Positions 59,050 through 64,000 of a stretch of 64,000 bases of DNA are shown here, one piece after another. The translations under genes were made by a program, and so were the position numbers. Under the pieces are notes generated by a model. It did not search any database and was not told where the DNA came from. It saw nothing but the letters and a program-made list of their open reading frames with translations. This stretch comes from Oceanispirochaeta sp963676905. GTDB lineage: Bacteria > Spirochaetota > Spirochaetia > DSM-2461. The stretch's first letter is position 1, and every line of letters begins with the position of its first letter. The stretch covers positions 259,846 through 323,845 of the forward strand of contig CAXXVE010000002.1 of NCBI GenBank assembly GCA_963676905.2, given 5' to 3'.

Positions 59050-59087
59050 TGGTGCATAGTGCACCATTGATGGTACACATCGCACCG
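59050..59087. promoter_or_regulatory. Two enhancer-type sites upstream of the sigma-54 promoter
   Basis: TGGTGCATAGTGCACCA (59050-59066) is a perfect 17 bp palindrome, and TGGTACACATCGCACCG (59071-59087) is a degenerate copy; starts are 21 bp apart (two helix turns). They lie about 90-140 bp upstream of the minus-strand promoter, the usual distance for sigma-54 activator binding. The second copy ends next to the stop codon of the chemoreceptor gene (59089). Confidence 0.7.
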
Positions 59088-59088
59088 T

Positions 59089-60684
59089 CTAGTGCAGAGG
59101 CATCAGTTCCCTGGCAGGAGCAGATAAGGGCTGGGCTGACTCCCCTCTGCCTTTATTTGCTGTACCCAGAGCCCTGATAGCCGTGTTGATTCTGTCCATC
59201 AGGTCTCTGTTTTCCCGGGAGCAGAGGAATACAACATCCAGAGTTCCCCTGGTCTCCTCTTCCGCCTCAATCTGGCCTGTGAAGAAGTTCCTGGAGATAT
59301 ACTCTCCCACACTTCGCTCGGTGATCACCCTGTCTGTTTTCTGCCAGATAAGCTGTACAAAGTTCAGAATATCGTTCTCTTCCGCTGCGGTTTCCGAGGC
59401 CTCTCTGCCAATGTGCTGGGATGCATAGGAACCCTCCTGATAGTTGACTTTCGGGGCTTCCATGGGCTGTGCCCCGCTGTTTTTGAAGTAGCATACATCA
59501 AACTGTGCATAGGGGAGGGAGACGCAGTAGTCACCCGGATCAATGAGGGTGTTGGGCCAACCGACATTGGCTATCAGATCAATTTCACCAAGACTGAGCT
59601 TATCGATTAGAGAGGCCCACTGATCGGCTTCAAAGCGAACCTCTGTTCCTGTCCTTTGACCGATGCTCCGGGCGTAATCAATACTTATTCCAGCGGATTC
59701 TCCCTGGTGCAGGTAGACCCACGGGGGGTAGGCGGTATCGTGGCCGAATGTGAGAATATCATCGCTGCCGCCGCCTTGGCTTTGAGGAAGCATAAGCTTC
59801 TCTTTCAGGCTGTCATTGCTTGCAGACAGGCTCTGGAGAATGGTGTCTTCCCTCTCAAGGCTCTCCTCCATAAGGGTGGAAGCCTTCATATTCTGCTCCT
59901 GTTTTTTAAGGAGGTCCCCTGTTCTGCGGTCAAGCTGTCCCGTTTTCTCTGTCTGTTCATCCACCATTTGCGATATGGACGTCAGTCTGTTCAGGGCCGC
60001 TTCAATCTGGTTGTCGCACTCCTCCCACTGCCTGGAGCTGTTCTTCAGCTCTTCACCCAGTTCAGACTGTTCCGACTGAAATAATTCCATGGCCCCGTGG
60101 AGTTCGGTGTTCTGATTGTCCATGGACTGCAGTTCCTGAATGATCTGGTCAGAGAACTGCCGGCTGCTGAAGGCAAGCTTTTTGATCTCTGTGGCCACAA
60201 CCTTGAATCCTGCACCCTTTTCGCCGGCTCTCGCCGCCTCTATGGCTGCATTTATGGAGAGAACATCAATCCTCGAGGAGATATCCTCCAGCGATCCGAT
60301 ATGCTTTCTCACCTGTACAACCCTGTCGGACATGTTCTTCAGCAGCAGCTGAAGCTTTTTAAGCATTCCCTTACGGGTTTCGATCTCTGAACTCAACTGC
60401 TGCAGGTTGCTGCGGCTCTCCCTTGTCTGCTGTCCTGTGAGGGTCATCTCCGTCTGAAGCTGACCCAGTACTGAAGAGATCGTCCTTGCAAGTTCGGCAA
60501 TAACGGAAGTATGGGAATCGATATCTTCCAGATCAGAGAGGCCGGAGCGGTTTGAGTGCTGCATATTGCGGATATGCGCCTTGTTCATTGAAAACTGCGA
60601 TTCCAGAGCGATCAGATAGCTGGCCAGCTGCCGCTCCAGTTCCTTGAGGTTCTCTCTCAGTTCGATTGAATCTTCTTTTTCCAT
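59089..60684 (-). CDS. Soluble chemoreceptor (MCP) fused to a solute-binding (SBP_bac_3) domain
   Basis: 531 residues without any membrane helix or signal peptide. The N-terminal half is a coiled-coil methyl-accepting chemotaxis module; its hairpin tip, about residues 135-175, reads 'SINAAIEAARAGEKGAGFKVVATEIKKLAF', matching the MCP signalling tip. The C-terminal half from about residue 315 ('DILTFGHDTAYPPWVYL', 'WASLIDKLSLGEIDLIANVG') is a type 2 periplasmic-binding-like domain, normally found outside the cell. Here it would bind an intracellular ligand. Has its own sigma-54 promoter and sits upstream of the sugar-acid operon, so it may report on the imported substrate. Confidence 0.87.
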   Translation of the reverse strand: MEKEDSIELRENLKELERQLASYLIALESQFSMNKAHIRNMQHSNRSGLSDLEDIDSHTSVIAELARTISSVLGQLQTEMTLTGQQTRESRSNLQQLSSEIETRKGMLKKLQLLLKNMSDRVVQVRKHIGSLEDISSRIDVLSINAAIEAARAGEKGAGFKVVATEIKKLAFSSRQFSDQIIQELQSMDNQNTELHGAMELFQSEQSELGEELKNSSRQWEECDNQIEAALNRLTSISQMVDEQTEKTGQLDRRTGDLLKKQEQNMKASTLMEESLEREDTILQSLSASNDSLKEKLMLPQSQGGGSDDILTFGHDTAYPPWVYLHQGESAGISIDYARSIGQRTGTEVRFEADQWASLIDKLSLGEIDLIANVGWPNTLIDPGDYCVSLPYAQFDVCYFKNSGAQPMEAPKVNYQEGSYASQHIGREASETAAEENDILNFVQLIWQKTDRVITERSVGEYISRNFFTGQIEAEEETRGTLDVVFLCSRENRDLMDRINTAIRALGTANKGRGESAQPLSAPARELMPLH

Positions 60685-60725
60685 TTCTTCATTCCTGAAA
60701 ATATATTTTGACTTACAGAAATGGT

Positions 60726-60742
60726 GGCAAGAACAGTGCCAA
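60726..60742 (-). promoter_or_regulatory. Sigma-54 promoter of the soluble chemoreceptor gene
   Basis: Minus strand reads TTGGCACTGTTCTTGCC: GG at 60740-60739 and GC at 60728-60727, exactly 10 bp apart; -24 TTGGCAC and -12 TTGCC. It lies 42 bp before the chemoreceptor ATG (60684). Possible activator: the PrpR-like protein or another enhancer-binding protein. Confidence 0.75.
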
Positions 60743-60821
60743 CGGGTAAAACCGCCAGATACAGGCCTTTCCGGGTTCTGAGCTTGAAGAATTCACACAG
60801 AAAGGTTGTTTGATAATCTCT

Positions 60822-61694
60822 CTACTTACATTTTTGAAGCATATGTTTTTTGAGGCTGAGATTTCCAAGGAAGGAGGCTGCAATAATCACGCACATGCCC
60901 ACAAGCACCTGGTAGTGGACACTCTCTCTTCGGACCAGAGCCACCATCAGCACCGCAAGGGGGGTGGTCAGATAGCTCAAATAACCGATTACAACAAGGT
61001 TGCCTCCCTGAAGAGCCCTGTTCCATAAAACAAAGGAGAGCCCCAGAGGGACCGCTCCCAGATAGACAGCCGATGCCAGCGCCTGCATTGAAGGAGCCGG
61101 GTGGGGGAGGGTCAGAAGAAAGAGCACCGCCGACAGGAGAGCCGCCATTACGGTGAACTCTGTCATATTGTCCCTCTTCTGCTTCATTCTGCCCAGGGTT
61201 ACCGTAAAGCTTGACCAGATCAGACCGCAGAGGAGGGCCAGGCTGTAGCCGGGCAGGTAGTCCGCGGAGAATCGCAGACCCTTTCCCGCCGATATTACAA
61301 GGGCGATTCCTCCCATTCCCGCCAGAGCCGTAAGAAGAACCGGAAGGTTTATCTTCCTGAAGAAAAGGACCGAAGAGAAGACAACAATCCAGAAGGACCA
61401 GGTCGTCGTCAGAACGGCGCCTTCCGTGAGGGATGAGCGTTCAAGGGCCAGATAGTAGACATAGTGGTATAGAAAGATTCCCCAGACTCCCAGCAGGGTG
61501 ATCTTCAGTTCGGGGAAGCGGAGCTTAAGTGTTCTGTTTTTGATTGATGAGGCGCCGTAGAGAAAGATTGCCGCCGATGCAAAGCTGTAGCACATCAGTT
61601 CTTCGGTGGAGAGGCTGTCCAGACCGGAGCCCGTGGCAACAGGAAGGCTGGCCCAGCAGAGTATGGCTCCAAGGGCATAGAGGTAGTGTTTCAT
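60822..61694 (-). CDS. EamA/DMT-family transporter
   Basis: 290 residues, ten predicted membrane helices in two EamA repeats (about 5-135 and 150-285). Starts 'MKHYLYALGAILCWASLPVA', the typical DMT N-terminus, with Pro and Trp in the first helix; 'SALLCGLIWSSFTVTLGRMKQ' begins the second repeat. Exports or imports small metabolites such as amino acids; substrate unknown. The gene lies after the cobalamin methyltransferase on the same strand, separated from it by a terminator-like hairpin. Confidence 0.88.
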   Translation of the reverse strand: MKHYLYALGAILCWASLPVATGSGLDSLSTEELMCYSFASAAIFLYGASSIKNRTLKLRFPELKITLLGVWGIFLYHYVYYLALERSSLTEGAVLTTTWSFWIVVFSSVLFFRKINLPVLLTALAGMGGIALVISAGKGLRFSADYLPGYSLALLCGLIWSSFTVTLGRMKQKRDNMTEFTVMAALLSAVLFLLTLPHPAPSMQALASAVYLGAVPLGLSFVLWNRALQGGNLVVIGYLSYLTTPLAVLMVALVRRESVHYQVLVGMCVIIAASFLGNLSLKKHMLQKCK

Positions 61695-61726
61695 GGGCTC
61701 TATTATTATGAGAAATCCCGTTTATT

Positions 61727-61760
61727 AAAAGCCCCTTCGGGGACCGCCGGTCAGAAGGGG
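61727..61760 (-). terminator. Terminator after the precorrin-2 methyltransferase gene
   Basis: On the minus strand CCCCTTC (61760-61754, overlapping the last codon) pairs with GAAGGGG (61738-61732), with an inner GACC/GGTC pair, followed by CTTTTAATAA. Ends transcription of the methyltransferase before the transporter gene. Confidence 0.7.
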
Positions 61761-62473
61761 TTGAACCGCCGCCATGTCTCCAGTCCGCCTTTCTTGACAA
61801 GAACGGTGGAGAAGTAGGAAATCTGCTCTTTTGTTACTTCAGCAAGATTGTAGAAGACCTTTTCATCGGCCTTCCCGCAGTTGGATATAAGCACGGCCCT
61901 GTCCATCAGATTCTTCTCGGAGAGAACAGTCTTCAGGTCTTCAAGCTTCCTGGATATCTTCATAAAGACGATGTTGTCGGCGGAGTCTATCTCTTCGGCA
62001 ATGTCCGAGTCCTTATGGAGGGGAACAATTTTAAGTCTTTCGTCACCCATCAGAAGGGGAGTATTCAGCCTGCTGCAGACCGAGGCGAAGGAGGTGATTC
62101 CGGGGATGCTCTCCACTTCGATATCCCTGTCCAGCAGCTCCATCACATAGACAAAGGTGGAGAGGGTCATGGGGTCGCCGATGGTGATAAATGCAAGGGT
62201 CTTGTCGTCTTCGATTACCCTGTTCACCACATCCGAATAGAGCTTCCTGTCATCTTCCCTGACCTGATCGTTATCCACTGTTGTAAAGTCTACATAGACC
62301 TTCTCAACATCCTCGCGCATATAGGATTTGGCAATCTCGTAGGCTGTGCTGTCCGACTTGGATTTTGCCCGGGGAAGGAGGACAATATCCGATTCCTGAA
62401 GGGCCCTGACCGCCTTGACTGTCAGCATTTCAGGGTCGCCGACACCGACGCCGATTCCGTATAGTTTTGCCAT
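61751..62473 (-). CDS. Precorrin-2 / cobalt-factor II C20-methyltransferase
   Basis: 240 residues from the ATG at 62473 (AGGAGC 9 nt upstream); a reading to 62548 would add an unlike N-terminus. SAM-dependent uroporphyrinogen/precorrin methylase superfamily: 'LYGIGVGVGDPEMLTVKAVRAL', 'AFITIGDPMTLSTFVYVM', 'SIPGITSFASVCSRLNTPL' and 'IVFMKISRK' follow CobI/CbiL closely. It methylates C-20 of precorrin-2 (or the cobalt form) in cobalamin synthesis. No other cobalamin genes are in the window, and no cobalamin riboswitch could be found upstream. Confidence 0.9.
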   Translation of the reverse strand: MAKLYGIGVGVGDPEMLTVKAVRALQESDIVLLPRAKSKSDSTAYEIAKSYMREDVEKVYVDFTTVDNDQVREDDRKLYSDVVNRVIEDDKTLAFITIGDPMTLSTFVYVMELLDRDIEVESIPGITSFASVCSRLNTPLLMGDERLKIVPLHKDSDIAEEIDSADNIVFMKISRKLEDLKTVLSEKNLMDRAVLISNCGKADEKVFYNLAEVTKEQISYFSTVLVKKGGLETWRRFNPF

Positions 62474-62745
62474 GAATAGAAGCTCCTGATAGTGGGTTCG
62501 GGTATGAAAACCGGTCCCATAATGCCCCGCGGGTCCGATGACGGTCAACGGGACTGTGGAAATATTAACTCAGCTTTGTCATAATATATTGGTATATTTC
62601 CTCTTTTTTTTGTTCCATTTTTTGAATAATCCGATTCTGACTTATCCAATCTTCATCTGCCCTGTAGATGGGCACAAGACCATTTGATTCCGGGAACAGG
62701 ACAGTATGTCTGGAACAGTCAGCAGAATCACGCTAATATCTGTCT

Positions 62746-63915
62746 GTGACCTTCAGTTTTTCATTTTTAACAATTCTACTCTTTTTTGGATTTATCCAGG
62801 CCCTTACACTCACGGGTATACTGATTTACCGTTTTGCCGTAAAAAAAAGAGGGGATATTCTCTTTAATCTCCTCTTCTTTATGACTCTCTATATCTATCT
62901 GACTGATCTTCTTATTCCCACGGGACTCTATCTTGCAGTTCCGTTTCTTCTGTTTACCGACTTTCCTGTACTATTCCTTATTCCACCGGTACTCCTCCTT
63001 TATATTCAGAAGATGACAGGCAGAGGACCCCGGAAGCGGGCTGTCTTTATCAGGTGTCTTCTCTTTATACCCTTTATTATCATAACTGCCGCTCATGTCC
63101 CCCGGTTTCTTATGCCGGGAGAAGAGAAAATTTATATGTTTCAGCAGGGAATCATCCCGGCGCCCATGCTGGGGAGCATACACATGTTCACCCTGGCGAT
63201 CCTGCAGTTTTTCCTCTTCCTCCTTTATTGTTTTATTCTGCTGTATAGAACAAGGCCGTCCCTTGATCAGCTGAAATTCAGAAAGCTGCGGAATATCCTC
63301 TTTCTCTATCTATTGATTTTTGCAGGAGTTGTCTATTTTCTCACCATGCTTCAGAACTATCCTTCCTGGGATACAAGTTACCTCCGCCTGATCAAGGATT
63401 TTCCGATCTTTATTATTCTTGTTTACAATTACATTCTTCTCCTTGCAGACAGTCAGCCGGGAGCTTATATAGTGATGTCTGTTGGCGTTGAATCAGGGAC
63501 AGGGAGTACAGCCGAAGGACAGGGTGAGTCAGATGAACAAAAACCGAAGTATCTGAAATCCGGTCTCCAGCCTGGAGCTGACCGCAAAATCTTTGAGAAT
63601 CTCTGCAGGGTGATTGAAGAGGAGAAACTCTGGTCCGACTCTGACCTGGATTTGAGAACTCTGGCAGAGCAGACCGGCACGACCTACCACAATCTTTCCC
63701 AGGTTATTAATCAGAATACAGCCCTCAACTACCATGCCTTTATCAACAGGTACCGGATTGTCGAAGCCTGCCGTCTGCTTCAAGAAACTGATCTGAATAT
63801 CCTCGAAATAGCCTATGAATCCGGTTTTAACTCAAAACCCACCTTTAACAAGGTCTTTAAGAGTGTAAAAGAGTGTACACCCAGCCAGTTCCGCAGGGAA
63901 AAGCAATCAAAATAA
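62746..63915 (+). CDS. Membrane-anchored AraC-family regulator (7TM type)
   Basis: 389 residues from a GTG at 62746; no strong ribosome-binding site, so the start is tentative. The first 250 residues hold seven or so hydrophobic helices ('FLTILLFFGFIQALTLTGILIYRF', 'FLFLLYCFILLYRTRP', 'LFLYLLIFAGVVYFLTML'). A short disordered linker (about 258-280) leads to an AraC domain with two helix-turn-helix motifs, 'LDLRTLAEQTGTTYHNLSQVI' and 'NILEIAYESGFNSKPTFNKVFK'. A one-component membrane sensor that would bind DNA from the membrane. Signal and targets unknown; ends at the right edge of the window. Confidence 0.85.
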   Translation: MTFSFSFLTILLFFGFIQALTLTGILIYRFAVKKRGDILFNLLFFMTLYIYLTDLLIPTGLYLAVPFLLFTDFPVLFLIPPVLLLYIQKMTGRGPRKRAVFIRCLLFIPFIIITAAHVPRFLMPGEEKIYMFQQGIIPAPMLGSIHMFTLAILQFFLFLLYCFILLYRTRPSLDQLKFRKLRNILFLYLLIFAGVVYFLTMLQNYPSWDTSYLRLIKDFPIFIILVYNYILLLADSQPGAYIVMSVGVESGTGSTAEGQGESDEQKPKYLKSGLQPGADRKIFENLCRVIEEEKLWSDSDLDLRTLAEQTGTTYHNLSQVINQNTALNYHAFINRYRIVEACRLLQETDLNILEIAYESGFNSKPTFNKVFKSVKECTPSQFRREKQSK

Positions 63916-64000
63916 TTCAATAAAAAGGTCTCATCTTATCGGATTACACGAAATCGATCTTTTTTTATCGTAGTATCGTCCTGTATTTGATCAAGAGCCT

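Noticed and set aside
62474..62745. Cobalamin riboswitch upstream of the precorrin-2 methyltransferase
   Set aside because: CAGGAG near the start resembles a B12-box by chance with the Shine-Dalgarno; the rest of the conserved core is not found.
1..64000. CRISPR arrays, tRNA or rRNA genes
   Set aside because: No regularly spaced short repeats and no cloverleaf or rRNA-like stretches were seen.

Overview
The window looks like a chromosomal segment of a free-living, sugar-using, largely anaerobic spirochaete. This is inferred, not proven. The clues are signal peptides ending in the GGQQE/SGQQE style typical of Spirochaeta-type secreted proteins (54528 and 18614, minus strand), sugar and peptide-type ABC uptake systems, a glycyl radical enzyme with its activase, a soluble chemoreceptor, and an integron-type cassette array, which is known from the spirochaete Treponema denticola.

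Left flank (1-18.6 kb). A minus-strand sugar-uptake block runs from a YesN-type response regulator and a YesM-type kinase, through an ABC ATPase that has lost its nucleotide-binding motifs, to an RbsA-type ATPase and a permease cut by the window edge. Opposite it lie a SIS isomerase and a ROK kinase. Then come an ArsR / ACR3 / CoA-disulfide-reductase-rhodanese unit with a perfect 8+8 bp operator, an ARMT1-like DUF89 protein, a VOC protein, a lipase-like hydrolase, a small three-gene operon containing a lipoprotein, and a secreted VWA protein.

Accessory region (about 18.9-34.6 kb). This AT-rich stretch is the most interesting part: a cluster of attC recombination sites with no integrase in the window (a CALIN). 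Eight good attC sites, plus one decayed one, separate cassettes whose genes all lie on the minus strand: two Fic proteins with their own promoters, an alpha/beta hydrolase, a lipoprotein with GYW repeats, a frameshifted membrane protein, a nucleotidyltransferase, and an HUH (IS91-like) transposase present twice. Both transposase copies, with their attC, start and stop exactly at attC core sites, so the transposase gene itself behaves as a cassette. An IS21 element has split one copy, an IS481-like element sits in the leader of the hydrolase cassette, and an IS3 remnant abuts attC1. A macrolide-type glycosyltransferase and an M23-like protein lie at the decayed left end.

Right flank (34.8-64 kb). 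A GH13 glucosidase and a secreted ferritin-like protein are followed by an operon for a glycyl radical activase, an atypical glycyl radical enzyme, a GntR/LacI-type regulator and an FGGY kinase, with a 25 bp palindrome just before the first start codon. Three Hsp20 genes follow, driven by a sigma-54 promoter. A long minus-strand unit (58.9 to 44.6 kb) encodes a DUF1537 four-carbon sugar-acid kinase, iron alcohol dehydrogenase, PdxA-like dehydrogenase, DapA-like aldolase, an Opp/Dpp-type ABC importer, a BNR protein, a PrpR-like sigma-54 activator and an M20 amidohydrolase. It starts at a sigma-54 promoter with two 17 bp operator copies 21 bp apart upstream. A soluble chemoreceptor fused to a solute-binding domain lies upstream and has its own sigma-54 promoter. 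The window ends with an EamA transporter, a precorrin-2 methyltransferase and a membrane AraC regulator.
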